Source: Gracilimonas amylolytica
GTDB taxonomy: Bacteria > Bacteroidota > Rhodothermia > Balneolales > Balneolaceae
Assembly: GCF_002911695.1 (NCBI RefSeq)
Contig: NZ_PQBS01000040.1
Location: 124,001 to 188,000, forward strand
Length of the DNA: 64,000 bases
Direction of reading: 5' to 3'
Below the pieces are notes generated by a model that made no database searches, was not told where the DNA came from, and was given only the letters and a program-made list of their open reading frames with translations. Shown piece after piece: positions 47,273 through 56,986 of this stretch. Each line of letters opens with the position of its first letter. The first letter of the stretch is position 1. A program made the position numbers and the translations under genes.

Positions 47273-47698
47273 CTATTTTTCTACTAAAGTATTGTCAACC
47301 AAACCTGTTTCTAGGTCGTAAGTTTTACCGTGCGTTGTATTCTCAAGGATATCTTTTGGATCATTATTCTCATCAACAATAACCACTTTTGGCTTATGTT
47401 CTTTGGCTTCTTCAGGCGTCATTTCTGCATAACTGATCACAATGATACGATCACCCACCTGGGTCATGCGTGCTGCAGCACCATTCAGGCAACAAACACG
47501 GCTTCCACGTTCTCCGGGTATGGTATACGTTTCAAGACGGGAACCGTTGGTAATATTCAACACCTGCACTTTTTCGTAAGGCAGCAGGTTGGCTGCATCC
47601 AGCAGGTCCTGATCAATGGTAATACTTCCTTCATACATCAGGTTTGCTTCCGTAACTGCCATTTGGTGCAGTTTAGATTTGAACATCGTGATCTTCAT
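47273..47698 (-). CDS. panD: Aspartate 1-decarboxylase
   Basis: 141 residues. The self-cleavage site is intact: MYEGSITID places Gly24-Ser25, which splits to form the pyruvoyl enzyme. [11 protein letters not shown] and [16 protein letters not shown] are standard. It makes beta-alanine for pantothenate. The 20-residue tail is longer than in E. coli. It is 9 bp downstream of panC. Confidence 0.96.
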   Translation of the reverse strand: MKITMFKSKLHQMAVTEANLMYEGSITIDQDLLDAANLLPYEKVQVLNITNGSRLETYTIPGERGSRVCCLNGAAARMTQVGDRIIVISYAEMTPEEAKEHKPKVVIVDENNDPKDILENTTHGKTYDLETGLVDNTLVEK

Positions 47699-47707
47699 TA
47701 TACTATA

Positions 47708-48559
47708 TCAGAGGTCTAAAATTAGGTTATCGATAAGGCGCGTTTTTCCTAAATAAGCTGCGCCTGCCAAAATATATCTCTCTCCCTTTTCCAGCTTGTT
47801 GACCGGACTCATGGTATCAAAGGAGAACACAGAAAGATAATCATTTTTAAAGCCTTTCGCTTTAAGTTCCTCTCTTTGCAATTCTAACATGTCTTCAGGC
47901 TCCATCAGTCCCTGATTCACCTTCTCTTCAACCCTTTTTAGTGCCGAGTAAAGGTATGGAGCGACCCGTCTTTCTTCCTGAGAGAGGTAGGCATTCCTGC
48001 TGCTTAAAGCCAGTCCGTCTTCGGCCCTTTTGATGGGAGCCATAACGATCTCTACATTATGATTGAACTCTTTGACCATCTGCCTGATGATCTGTACCTG
48101 TTGGATATCCTTTTGCCCAAAAACAGCAAAATCCGGCTCAACAATATTGAATAGTTTATTGACCACCAATACAATACCCTCAAAGAACCCGGGACGACTT
48201 CCACCATCCATATGAGTGTTTAGTTCCTTAACCTGTACAGATAAGTATTTCTTTCCGGAACCATACATGATCTCGTCATCCGGGGTAAATACAATGGTAC
48301 AACCCGCATCTTTGCAAGCCTGAATATCATCTTCCAGTTGCCGGGGATAATCCTCAAAATCCTCATTTGGCCCAAATTGCTCAGGATTTACATAGATAGA
48401 TACCACAACTTCATCCGCCTTAGAACCGGCTAATTTGATCAAAGACAAATGTCCTTCGTGCAAAGCCCCCATGGTTGGAACGAACGCGATGGTCTTACCT
48501 TCTCTTTTAAACTGGCTAACCTCTTTTCGAATCTCTTCAATGGTTTTGCACTGTTTCAT
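47708..48559 (-). CDS. panC: Pantothenate synthetase
   Basis: 283 residues. Nucleotidyl-transferase motifs are clear: FVPTMGALHEGHLSLIKLA near residue 30, NPEQFGPNEDF, FGQKDIQQVQIIRQM, and the KMSKS-like KRAEDGLALSSRNAYLS. It condenses pantoate and beta-alanine; panD follows in the same operon and supplies beta-alanine. Confidence 0.97.
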   Translation of the reverse strand: MKQCKTIEEIRKEVSQFKREGKTIAFVPTMGALHEGHLSLIKLAGSKADEVVVSIYVNPEQFGPNEDFEDYPRQLEDDIQACKDAGCTIVFTPDDEIMYGSGKKYLSVQVKELNTHMDGGSRPGFFEGIVLVVNKLFNIVEPDFAVFGQKDIQQVQIIRQMVKEFNHNVEIVMAPIKRAEDGLALSSRNAYLSQEERRVAPYLYSALKRVEEKVNQGLMEPEDMLELQREELKAKGFKNDYLSVFSFDTMSPVNKLEKGERYILAGAAYLGKTRLIDNLILDL

Positions 48560-48664
48560 AAATGGAAATTGAGTTTAAACGGCGACTTTTGTTTAAGGGC
48601 ACTAAAAGTAAGCATTTATTGGCTGAAGTAAACAGTTTACAACCGGGCGCTTCCTCCATAAACC

Positions 48665-48693
48665 AAAAAAGCGCTCCTCTCAGAGCGCTTTTT
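48665..48693 (-). terminator. Rho-independent terminator after the E2 gene
   Basis: AAAAAGCGCTC and GAGCGCTTTTTT form an 11-bp stem with a six-base loop, followed by T on the minus strand (and by T on the plus strand, so possibly bidirectional). It lies about 20 bp after the E2 stop. Confidence 0.9.
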
Positions 48694-48714
48694 CAAATTT
48701 GGTTCCTGATCAGA

Positions 48715-50469
48715 TCACACTGAGCGATCCATATCAAAGTCTTCCAGGATCTCTTTGATCCGGTTGAGGAATGCTCCACCGTGAGCACCATCGATGATAC
48801 GGTGGTCATAACTCATGGATAAGAACATCATTTGACGGATCGCGATCACATCGCCGGCTTCTGTTTCCATTACAACCGGGCGTTTTTCAATGGCACCGGT
48901 ACCGATAATGGCAACCTGTGGCTGATTGATGATCGGTGTTCCCATCAGGTTTCCTACACTACCGTAGTTGGTCAGTGTAATGGTACCACCCACCAGGTCG
49001 TCAGGACTCAATTGCTTACTTCTTGCTTTATTAGCAACTACATTCACGGAATTTGCAAGTCCAACCAGGTTTTTCTCCTGAGCTTTCTTTATAACCGGAA
49101 CGATCAAGCCACCTTCGCCGCCTTCACCAAGAGCAACGGCCAGGCCAAAATTGATATCCTTCTTAACGTGGATCTCATCCCCAACAACAGAACTGTTGAT
49201 GAGCGGGAATTCCAGCATTGCCTTGATAATGGCTTCCACAAACAAAGGCGTAAAGGTCAAACGTGTTCCCGTTTTTTCCTGAAATTCCTTCTTGTTCGCA
49301 TTTCTCCATCTCACCATGTTGGTCACATCCACTTCTGCAAAGGTGGTAACATGTGCTGAGGTCTGCTTGGATTTAACCATATGCTCAGCGATCATCTTAC
49401 GCATGCGATCCATTTTGATCACTTCCACATCACCGGATGGAGAATGTTTAACATCAAGCTGCCCGGCCGAAATTGAATCGCCGGATGACTTGGAACCTGA
49501 ACTTGGCTTGCTAAGTCCACCACCGGATGAAGCCGCTTGCTTCTGTGGTGCAGGAGCAGAAATCTTACCGGCTTTCTTGTCTTCTACATAGGAGAGAATA
49601 TCTTGTTTAGAGACCCGGCCGTTCTGACCTGATCCTTCAATGCTTTCGAGCTCTTCCTGACTGATGCCTTCTTCTTTGGCAATTGAACGAACCAGCGGGG
49701 AATAAAATCTTCCATCACTTCCCATACGCTGTGGTTCAGAACCACCGGTTGTTCCATTTGATGACGCTGATGCAGCCTGACTTTGAGTTCCAGCCGACGA
49801 AGTTTCTTGTGTTTGCTCTTTCTTTGGAGCCGGGGCACTTCCTGATGAAACAGCGGCACCTTCACCTGTGGCAATCACAGCTATGGTTTGGCCAACTTCG
49901 ATGGTGTCATTTTCTTCTGCCAGGATCTCAACTAGCGTTCCTGATGCGGGAGAGGGTACTTCACTGTCAACTTTATCTGTGGAGATCTCCAGTAGAGTTT
50001 CATCTTCTTCCACCTGATCACCCACTTGCTTATTCCAGCCAATAACCGTGGCTTCAACAACCGACTCGCCCATTTGTGGCATTTGCACTTCAATGCGCTC
50101 ACCTTCATCACCGCCGGATGCAGCAGGAGCTGCTTCCTGTTCGGCAGGCTCTTCCTGTTGTGCGTCACTTTCTTCAAGAGATGCTTCTTCAGATGACCCA
50201 CCTGATGATACATCACCGGCAGCATCAGCATCGGTCTCTATGATAGCAATGGCCTTGCCAACTTCAATAACGTCACCCTCTTCAGCCAGTATCTCAACCA
50301 ATACACCGGCTTCCGGTGATGGCACTTCGGTATCCACTTTATCAGTGGCAACCTCCAGCAGAGTCTCATCCACTTCTACAGTGTCTCCAACCTGCTTGGT
50401 CCACTCTATTACGGTGCCTTCCATTACTGATTCACCCATCTGGGGCATTACCACTTCTACCTTCGCCAT
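48715..50469 (-). CDS. 2-oxo acid dehydrogenase E2 (dihydrolipoyl acyltransferase), two lipoyl domains
   Basis: 584 residues. Two lipoyl domains (about 2-78 and 128-204) each have the lipoylated Lys in the ATDKVDTEVPSP or STDKVDSEVPSP motif. An Ala/Glu/Ser-rich linker, an E3-binding domain (about 255-295, YSPLVRSIAKEEGISQEELESI) and a catalytic domain with SYDHRIIDGAHGGAFL follow. E1 and E3 are not adjacent, so acetyl-, succinyl- or branched-chain specificity is not resolved; sequence MVKSKQTSAHVTTFAEVDVT resembles branched-chain-type E2. Confidence 0.9.
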   Translation of the reverse strand: MAKVEVVMPQMGESVMEGTVIEWTKQVGDTVEVDETLLEVATDKVDTEVPSPEAGVLVEILAEEGDVIEVGKAIAIIETDADAAGDVSSGGSSEEASLEESDAQQEEPAEQEAAPAASGGDEGERIEVQMPQMGESVVEATVIGWNKQVGDQVEEDETLLEISTDKVDSEVPSPASGTLVEILAEENDTIEVGQTIAVIATGEGAAVSSGSAPAPKKEQTQETSSAGTQSQAASASSNGTTGGSEPQRMGSDGRFYSPLVRSIAKEEGISQEELESIEGSGQNGRVSKQDILSYVEDKKAGKISAPAPQKQAASSGGGLSKPSSGSKSSGDSISAGQLDVKHSPSGDVEVIKMDRMRKMIAEHMVKSKQTSAHVTTFAEVDVTNMVRWRNANKKEFQEKTGTRLTFTPLFVEAIIKAMLEFPLINSSVVGDEIHVKKDINFGLAVALGEGGEGGLIVPVIKKAQEKNLVGLANSVNVVANKARSKQLSPDDLVGGTITLTNYGSVGNLMGTPIINQPQVAIIGTGAIEKRPVVMETEAGDVIAIRQMMFLSMSYDHRIIDGAHGGAFLNRIKEILEDFDMDRSV

Positions 50470-50772
50470 AAAATTGTTTTGTTTTGCTGCCTGTACGGCT
50501 GTTTAAAGGAATTTTTTACGGACCCTAAAGTTCAGGATTATTCCAATTAGTTCAAAATTAGTATCGTACTTTAAAAAAGCAGAAAAGCGCTTTTTTCAAT
50601 CTTTTGCCTTTTCGGTCTTCATTTCACAGAGCTTATAAAACTCAGACCGAATTTAATTTCGTTCACTGAATTCGATATCGTCCAATTTGAGCTTTCTTCA
50701 GGGTTTGTCCTCACTTCTGATTTTATTAACTTCGTGTTTTAGTCAAACATCATTTAATACAGCCCTGGCATT
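50470..50772. other. 303-bp divergent intergenic region
   Basis: Lies between the divergent E2 and frr starts and should contain both promoters. A weak inverted stretch (AAAAAGC...GCTTTTTT) sits near 50573-50600. I see no open frame or RNA gene. Confidence 0.5.
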
Positions 50773-51342
50773 ATGATATCGGAAGAATTACAAGAAATTA
50801 TTGACGAAGCTGAAATGCACATGGAAGAAGCTACTGCTTTTTTCAAAAAAGAACTCTCACATGTTCGAGCGGGTAAAGCTAACCCCGCCCTCCTTGAAGG
50901 TATCAAAGTTGAATATTATGGCTCTAAAACGCCCCTTCAACAGCTGGCTAACGTAAGTGCTCCCGAACCGAGATTACTGGTGGTTCAGCCTTACGATCGT
51001 TCAGGGATGGAGGATATAGAAAAAGCGATCATGTCGGCCGGACTTGGCTTAAACCCAAGTAACGATGGTGACCGGATTTTGATCCCGCTTCCTGTACTTA
51101 CCGAGGAACGGCGCCGGGAACTGGTCAAGCATTCGAAAGATATAGCCGAACAGGCCCGGATCAGTATTCGTAACTCCCGTCGCAATGCCAACGATTCTGT
51201 GAAAAAAACAGTAGAGAGCGAATCACTTTCTGAAGATTCCAAATATGAGGCCGAGGATGAGATCCAAAAACTGACCGATTCCTACATCGCCAAAGTGGAA
51301 GAAATGCTCGAGAAAAAAGAAAAAGAAATTATGACTGTTTAA
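50773..51342 (+). CDS. frr: Ribosome recycling factor
   Basis: 189 residues. The characteristic FFKKELSHVRAGKANPALLEGI, RLLVVQPYDRSGMEDIEKAI and LPVLTEERRRELVKHSKDIAEQARISIRN are present. RRF splits post-termination ribosomes with EF-G. The following gene starts 72 bp later and smc further on, with no terminator in between. Confidence 0.97.
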   Translation: MISEELQEIIDEAEMHMEEATAFFKKELSHVRAGKANPALLEGIKVEYYGSKTPLQQLANVSAPEPRLLVVQPYDRSGMEDIEKAIMSAGLGLNPSNDGDRILIPLPVLTEERRRELVKHSKDIAEQARISIRNSRRNANDSVKKTVESESLSEDSKYEAEDEIQKLTDSYIAKVEEMLEKKEKEIMTV

Positions 51343-51414
51343 CGGGTTTCGGATTTCGTGATTCAGGTTGCGTGTTGTTCGTGGATACAAACAATAGTTG
51401 CCAGTTTAATTTAT

Positions 51415-51783
51415 ATGAAAAGTTATCGGGATTTAGAAATTTATCAGATGGCATATCATTTGGCTCTTGAGGTTCACGACCTAACAATGGCACTTCCGAA
51501 ATATGAATTGTATGAGCAAGGAAGCCAGGTTCGCCGTTCTTCCAAAAGGATTAAAGATACGATTGCCGAAGGATTTGGAAGAAGGCGTTATAAAGACGAA
51601 TTTGTACGATTCCTGATTTTTGCTCATTCTTCCTGTGACGAAACCATATCACAGTTAAACATGATCAGCGACATACACTTTGCAGAAGAACCACTGACCG
51701 ATCTACTTAATCAATACGACACATTAGGCCGGAAAATTAATAGTTTTATAAAATACGTAGAACAGAATTGGAAAACGGATTAA
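51415..51783 (+). CDS. Four-helix-bundle (S23-like) protein
   Basis: 122 residues from ATG 51415 (MKSYRDLEIYQMAYHLALEVH). The pattern YRDLEIYQMAYHLA, EGFGRRRYKDEFVRFLIFAHSS and DETISQLNMI is the usual four-helix-bundle family signature; its role is unknown. Such genes are often found inserted as single units, sometimes in rRNA intervening sequences. Degenerate GTG/CGTG-rich, imperfectly inverted sequences flank it (51343-51400 and 51784-51815), which suggest insertion as a unit between frr and smc. Confidence 0.87.
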   Translation: MKSYRDLEIYQMAYHLALEVHDLTMALPKYELYEQGSQVRRSSKRIKDTIAEGFGRRRYKDEFVRFLIFAHSSCDETISQLNMISDIHFAEEPLTDLLNQYDTLGRKINSFIKYVEQNWKTD

Positions 51784-51819
51784 CCCGTAACGTGTAACAC
51801 GAATTTCGCAACCCCATAG

Positions 51820-54800
51820 ATGTATATATCCGAATTAGAATTACAGGGTTTTAAGAGTTTTGCCCATAAAACCAAGGTTAAGTTCGACAGTGGAATAACT
51901 TCCATTGTTGGACCGAATGGGTGCGGTAAATCCAATATTGTGGATGCACTGCGTTGGGTTTTGGGAGAGCAAAGACCATCTCTTCTTCGGTCTTCTGCCA
52001 TGGCTAATGTCATCTTCAATGGTACCGCGAAAAAGAAAGCTCTCGGTATGGCTGAAGTGTCCCTCACATTTGTGAATGACAAAGGCATACTTCCCATCGA
52101 GTATAGTGAGGTAACCATTTCCAGAAGGCTGTATCGCTCAGGAGACAGTGAGTATCTGATCAATGGAACCAGCTGCCGTCTTAAGGATATTATGGAGCTT
52201 TTCATGGATACCGGAATGGGCTCTGATGCGTATTCTGTGATCGAGCTCAAAATGGTTGAAGAGATCCTGAACGACAAGAATAATGACCGCCGCAGGTTAT
52301 TTGAGGAAGCTGCGGGAGTTACCAAATACAAAGATCAGCGTAAGAAGACGATCCGCAAGCTGGAATCGACCCGTAAGGATCTTCAGCGTGTGGATGACCT
52401 GTTGGTTGAACTGAGAAAGAAAGCCCGCTCCCTAGAAATTCAAGCTGAGAAAGCTGAAAAAGCCAAAGTCTATAAAGATGAGCTGGAGCACCTTGATAAA
52501 GGGCTCACCCTTCATGATTTCAATAAAATCAAAGAAGAGCTGGAACCTCTGAAAGAGCGGATCACCAACGCCGATAAGGAAAAGCGCGAGATCTCCAAAG
52601 CCATTGAAGAGCTTGAAGAAAGTGACGAAAAAGCCAGAGCAGAACTCATCGAGAAGGAACGGCAGCAGGCAGAGGCTCAGCGCAGGGTAAGTCAGCTGCA
52701 TAACGCCTTACGCGAGGCGGATACCAACCTTCGGATCACCCGTGAAAAGATCGAGAATGAGAAGAAGGTGATCACCGAATATGCCAAGGATATTGAAAGT
52801 GGTCAGAATGATCTCGAGGAATTAAAAGATCTGCTGGAATCGAGCCGAAACAAGCTGGAAAGTTTTGATGACGAAATGGAAAAATCGAGCAAGGCTCTCG
52901 AAGATTCCAAGAAGAAATATGGGCAGATCCAGCAACAGTATAATCGCGAGCGAAGTGACTTATATGAGATCGAAGTTCAACTGAGTGCTACCAACAACGA
53001 ATTGAATCAGCTTCAGACCAAGCGGATCAAGATCGAAAGTCGACTCGAAAATACAGAAGGCGACCTGGAGCGCATTGATGACGAGATCACAGACCTGAAC
53101 GACGAGATCGAAAATATGACCGGTGAGCAGGGGCTCATCGAAAAGAAACTGGACACGCTGGTTGTTGAGCGCGATGAGCTTGAGGAAGAGCTTGAAACAG
53201 CCCGAGAAAAACGGGAACAGTTTGCTGATAAACAAAATGAGATCAAGGATGAACTGAGGACCCTTCAAAGTAAAAAGGAATCCCTGGGATCTGAGATCAA
53301 TTTGATGAATGATCTCGCCAGTTCCAATGAAGCCTTTCCCGGAAGTGTCAAATACCTGATCGAAAATCACCGGTTTGATTTCAAGGATATGACCACCGTT
53401 TCTGAAGTCTTTGACACAGACCAGAAGCATGCCGTGGCATTGGAAGCCGTGCTGGGTGAAGCTCTTAATTTTGTGGTCGTAAAAACCCTTGATGACGCGC
53501 AACGAGCGGCGAAGATCCTTAAAGAAAATAAAAAAGGCCGCGCTACCTTCATTCCCCTTGACCAACTGGCGGCCACCTATCCCGTCAAAGACGGAAGTCT
53601 GTTTGATGACGTGAAATCCAAACGGGAGTATTCGGCCCTCAAGCAATTGTTGCTCGGTAATGTGTTAGTGTATGATTCTGTTGAAGAGGCTTATAAAGAC
53701 ACGCGTTCCGAAAAAGATCTCATTGGTGTAACTTTTGAAGGTGAAGTAGTAACCGGCCACAAATTCTTCCAAAGTGGCAGTAAAAAGAAGAACGCCGGGA
53801 TCAGGGTCGGGCTGAAAGACAAGATCGAAAAGCTGGAGAAAGAAGAGGCCAAGACAGCCAAAGAGACCGTCAAGCTCGAAGAATACCTTCAGCAGATCGT
53901 AGAAAAATATGAGAAGCTCGATATTGGCAAACTCAGTCAAATGCTCAAGGAAAAAGAGCAGGAAGTTCGCCGACTTGAGCAGCAACAGCAAAGCCTGAGC
54001 TCCAAGGTCTCTGTCTATCAAAAGAATATTGGCGAATTGGTGAACCGTAAGGATCACCTTAAAAGCAGTGAAGGAACCGCCCAGGAGGAACTGAATTCCA
54101 TTCATCCCAAGCAAAAAGAACTTCAGCAAAAAATGCTGGAGCTGGATGAAAAACAGCAGGAGAAAAAAGACCTGCTGGAAACCCTGGAAAATGAGCGATC
54201 CATTGCACAAAGTCGCTACAACGATACGCAGCTTAAGCATCAGGATCTCAAGAACAAAGTAGACAACCTGGAGCGTGATGTTCAGCGGGCCGAGACCGGC
54301 ATACAGAACGTGAAGAAACGTATTGAGAACCGGACGGAACTGACCGAAGAAAGCAAAGAACGCATCGAAACGCTGACAGGTCGCACTAAAGAACTTCAGG
54401 CTAACATCACCACAAACAGTGAGGCCAAAAAAGAAGCTGATGCCGCCCTTGAAAAGGCTGAAGAAACGGCTGCCAAACAGCGCGGAAAGATCAATGAGAT
54501 CGAAAAGGAACTGAAGGAGGTCCGCCGACGTAAAGAGGTGAATATGGAGCTTGTCCACCACCTCGATATGGCCCGTGAAAAAATGGAAATGCAGTCGCAG
54601 GCACTCTCTGACCACATCTGGGAATCCTACGGCATTCTGATGAAGCAGGTGGATGAAACCCTGCCAGAAAACAAGACACCGGAGGAAGCCAAGGAGCGCA
54701 TCAGCTGGCTGAAGCAAAAGCTTAACAGCATTGGCGAGGTAAACCCGCTGGCTATTGAAGAGTATAAGGAAGAAAAAGAGCGACTCGATTTTTACGAGGA

Positions 54801-55347
54801 ACAGATCATGGATCTTGAGGAAGCTGAAGAACAGCTTTTAGAGACCATTGATGAGATCAATGAAACGGCTACCGAGCGATTCAATACCACCTTTGAAAAG
54901 ATCCGTATCAACTTCCAAAAAGTATTCAAAACTCTCTTTGAGGCGGATGACTACTGTGACCTCATCATTGAGCAGGATGTTGAAGACCCCCTTGAAGCCC
55001 GGATCGAGATCAAGGCTCAGCCTCGCGGTAAACGACCTTCCGGGATCTCACAGCTTTCAGGTGGTGAAAAGACCCTGACGGCTATTGCTCTTCTGTTTGC
55101 CATCTACCTCGTGAAGCCCTCACCATTTTGTGTTCTGGATGAGGTGGATGCCCCGCTTGATGATGCCAACATTGAGCGTTTTGCCAAGATGATCAAGAAC
55201 TTCAGTGAAGACACTCAGTTCATCATCATTACTCACAACAAGCAAACCATGAGTAAAGCTGAGATGATGTATGGAGTAACCATGCCTGAAACCGGGATCT
55301 CCCGCCTGGTGGGTGTGAAACTGGATGAAGTGGAAGACGTTCTTTAG
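51820..55347 (+). CDS. smc: Chromosome segregation ATPase SMC
   Basis: 1175 residues, a normal SMC length. Walker A GPNGCGKSN is at about 31-39, a hinge is near 490-660 (PGSVKYLIENHRFDF, VVKTLDDAQRAAKIL), two long coiled coils flank it, and the C-terminal head has signature LSGGEKTLTAIALL and Walker B FCVLDEVDAPLDDANI. It acts in chromosome condensation with ScpAB, not present here. Confidence 0.97.
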   Translation: MYISELELQGFKSFAHKTKVKFDSGITSIVGPNGCGKSNIVDALRWVLGEQRPSLLRSSAMANVIFNGTAKKKALGMAEVSLTFVNDKGILPIEYSEVTISRRLYRSGDSEYLINGTSCRLKDIMELFMDTGMGSDAYSVIELKMVEEILNDKNNDRRRLFEEAAGVTKYKDQRKKTIRKLESTRKDLQRVDDLLVELRKKARSLEIQAEKAEKAKVYKDELEHLDKGLTLHDFNKIKEELEPLKERITNADKEKREISKAIEELEESDEKARAELIEKERQQAEAQRRVSQLHNALREADTNLRITREKIENEKKVITEYAKDIESGQNDLEELKDLLESSRNKLESFDDEMEKSSKALEDSKKKYGQIQQQYNRERSDLYEIEVQLSATNNELNQLQTKRIKIESRLENTEGDLERIDDEITDLNDEIENMTGEQGLIEKKLDTLVVERDELEEELETAREKREQFADKQNEIKDELRTLQSKKESLGSEINLMNDLASSNEAFPGSVKYLIENHRFDFKDMTTVSEVFDTDQKHAVALEAVLGEALNFVVVKTLDDAQRAAKILKENKKGRATFIPLDQLAATYPVKDGSLFDDVKSKREYSALKQLLLGNVLVYDSVEEAYKDTRSEKDLIGVTFEGEVVTGHKFFQSGSKKKNAGIRVGLKDKIEKLEKEEAKTAKETVKLEEYLQQIVEKYEKLDIGKLSQMLKEKEQEVRRLEQQQQSLSSKVSVYQKNIGELVNRKDHLKSSEGTAQEELNSIHPKQKELQQKMLELDEKQQEKKDLLETLENERSIAQSRYNDTQLKHQDLKNKVDNLERDVQRAETGIQNVKKRIENRTELTEESKERIETLTGRTKELQANITTNSEAKKEADAALEKAEETAAKQRGKINEIEKELKEVRRRKEVNMELVHHLDMAREKMEMQSQALSDHIWESYGILMKQVDETLPENKTPEEAKERISWLKQKLNSIGEVNPLAIEEYKEEKERLDFYEEQIMDLEEAEEQLLETIDEINETATERFNTTFEKIRINFQKVFKTLFEADDYCDLIIEQDVEDPLEARIEIKAQPRGKRPSGISQLSGGEKTLTAIALLFAIYLVKPSPFCVLDEVDAPLDDANIERFAKMIKNFSEDTQFIIITHNKQTMSKAEMMYGVTMPETGISRLVGVKLDEVEDVL

Positions 55348-55355
55348 AATATTGA

Positions 55356-55378
55356 ACCTGCCTCGCCGGTAGGCAGGT
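55356..55378. repeat. Palindrome with stem ACCTGCCT/AGGCAGGT
   Basis: An 8-bp perfect stem with a seven-base loop just after smc. No T-run follows, so it is unlikely to be a terminator; it resembles a dispersed REP-like element. Confidence 0.7.
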
Positions 55379-55545
55379 ATCAAACAAGGAATATCCAATC
55401 TTGAAGTGAATTAGGTCTTTGCCTATCCTCCTATTAACATCTTTGAAGAAGTCTTATATCCGATTCTTACAACAAACGCTCAGCGCTTGCCTTTCGGCAG
55501 ACAGATTCTTTCACTCGCCCTAGAAATAACACGTGTCCAGCCCTC

Positions 55546-55569
55546 GCTACGCACGCTCTGCGCCGTAGC
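55546..55569. repeat. REP-like palindrome, core ACGCTCTGCG
   Basis: GCTACG pairs with CGTAGC around an inner CGC-TCT-GCG hairpin. The core ACGCTCTGCG recurs at 62287-62308 (reverse complement) and 62423-62435. Confidence 0.7.
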
Positions 55570-55793
55570 AGTCTCTGCATTAGTTTCAAAACTGCTCAAT
55601 TCCAACCAGTTTATCTTCTAAAAAGCTTGCCACCTATTCTTTTTGGACAATTAATTGCATCCATTTTAATAATCCTTTAATTACTATAAGTGTATTTAAT
55701 ATCATCTTTACTTACTATTAGTTATACATTATAAATTAGATTTGGTCGAGGCACCGATCCCGCCGTATATTGAGAGCAGTTATTCAAAAAACA

Positions 55794-55823
55794 AGCCCAC
55801 GGAGAAAACCGGCGGGCTATTTT
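55794..55823. terminator. Terminator-like hairpin in the smc/TPR intergenic region
   Basis: AGCCC...GGGCT with partly paired inner bases, flanked by A-run on the left and T-run on the right, so possibly bidirectional. No gene ends close to it, so it may end a non-coding transcript. Confidence 0.5.
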
Positions 55824-55960
55824 TATGCCCTTCTCTCTCGCTTTAACAATCCTTTCATCCTGATCTATTGATCGCTTTTCAGATTCAAGTATTTCGTTGT
55901 TGAAGTTCAACCTGAGCGTTTTATCTTTGGCTACACAATTAAATTAACTGTAAGCCAATA

Positions 55961-56893
55961 ATGAAGAACCTGTCCGTAATATTCTTACCGCTGATCCTGA
56001 TCTTTTCTGCCTGTAATTCTGAGTCACCGGAAACCAGATTTCAGGATCTTCCGGAAGAAGCCCAAACGATCTCATTGACCGGTGATACGCTTTATACCAG
56101 TGTTGATTCCCTGCCGGAGGCCCTGGCGAATAGAATAGATTCTTTAAGTGCTTTGGCGCTGGAGCAGGACCGGCTTGTGGACAGTTATATCTGGGAAGCA
56201 CGGAAAACAGCCTACAGGGGTGATTACCGAACAGCCATAGTACAGCTCTCTTCCGCTATCATTGAGTTCCCCGACGAGCCCCGACTATATCGCCACCGTG
56301 GGCATCGGTATATCACGCTTCGTGAATTTGACCTGGCCATTCAGGATTTCCAAAAGGCAGCCGATTTATTTGAGGGGCAGGATGATATTACGGAGCAGGA
56401 CGGCCTTCCTAATGCAAAGAATATCCCATTGAGCTCACTTCATACCAATACCTGGTACCATCTTGGCCTGGCTCATTATTTAAAGGGAGAATATGACCTC
56501 GCGAACGGGGCTTATGAGAAGGGACTTGTCGCTTCCACCAACGATGATATGAAAGTCGCTTTTCTTTACTGGCACTATATGGCATTGCGTAAAGCCGGAC
56601 ACGACGTAGAAGCGGGCAAGGTTCTGGAGCAGGTCTCAGAAGATATGGTCATGATCGAAAACACGAGTTATCATGAACTTCTGATGGTATTCAAAGGTGT
56701 ATTTTCTGAAAATCAGATCTTAGATGAGAATAATTCAGAACTAGACAATTCAACACTTGGTTATGGCCTCGGCTTCTGGCATGATATAAATGGCCGGCAT
56801 GAAAGAGCCACTGAGATCTGGCAGCAGGTCCATGATTCAGGAAACTGGGCCGCATTTGGCTTTATTGCCAGTGAAGCAGAACTGGTTAACTAA
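55961..56893 (+). CDS. TPR-like lipoprotein
   Basis: 310 residues. Lipobox FSAC (Cys about 19) starts a lipoprotein; TPR-like units include IVQLSSAIIEFPDEPRLYRHRGHRYI and YHLGLAHYLKGEYDLANGAYEKGL. No named family; such lipoproteins are common in this group. It is monocistronic and converges with the M14 peptidase gene across a long inverted repeat. Confidence 0.82.
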   Translation: MKNLSVIFLPLILIFSACNSESPETRFQDLPEEAQTISLTGDTLYTSVDSLPEALANRIDSLSALALEQDRLVDSYIWEARKTAYRGDYRTAIVQLSSAIIEFPDEPRLYRHRGHRYITLREFDLAIQDFQKAADLFEGQDDITEQDGLPNAKNIPLSSLHTNTWYHLGLAHYLKGEYDLANGAYEKGLVASTNDDMKVAFLYWHYMALRKAGHDVEAGKVLEQVSEDMVMIENTSYHELLMVFKGVFSENQILDENNSELDNSTLGYGLGFWHDINGRHERATEIWQQVHDSGNWAAFGFIASEAELVN

Positions 56894-56906
56894 GAATATG
56901 TATTAC

Positions 56907-56977
56907 AGTGCGATGGTGTTACGGTGTTATCAGTTGATCCCAACTATAACACCGTAACACTTAAACACTTCCGCACT
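56907..56977. repeat. Long inverted repeat between convergent genes
   Basis: A perfect 15-bp stem (56916-56930 with 56946-56960, GTGTTACGGTGTTAT and its complement) with a 15-base loop, nested in an outer pair AGTGCG/CGCACT (56907-56912 and 56972-56977). It has no T-run, so it may be a repeat element as well as a possible bidirectional barrier to transcription. Confidence 0.85.
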
Positions 56978-56986
56978 ACAACACCA

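Larger units (their letters stand above)
55348..55960. other. 613-bp intergenic region after smc
   Basis: No convincing gene. It holds two palindromes (55356-55378, 55546-55569), a terminator-like hairpin (55794-55823) without an obvious upstream gene, and a Bacteroidota-like AT-rich part. A small minus-strand open frame (55722-55910, 62 codons) has no family resemblance and is not called. A small RNA ending at 55823 is possible. Confidence 0.5.

Noticed and set aside
53665..54717. 350-codon minus-strand frame inside smc
   Set aside because: It is opposite the SMC coiled coil; the charged codons read as hydrophobic residues in reverse. No family resemblance.
55722..55910. 62-codon minus-strand frame in the smc/TPR gap
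   Set aside because: No family resemblance, crosses the terminator-like hairpin, no ribosome-binding site.
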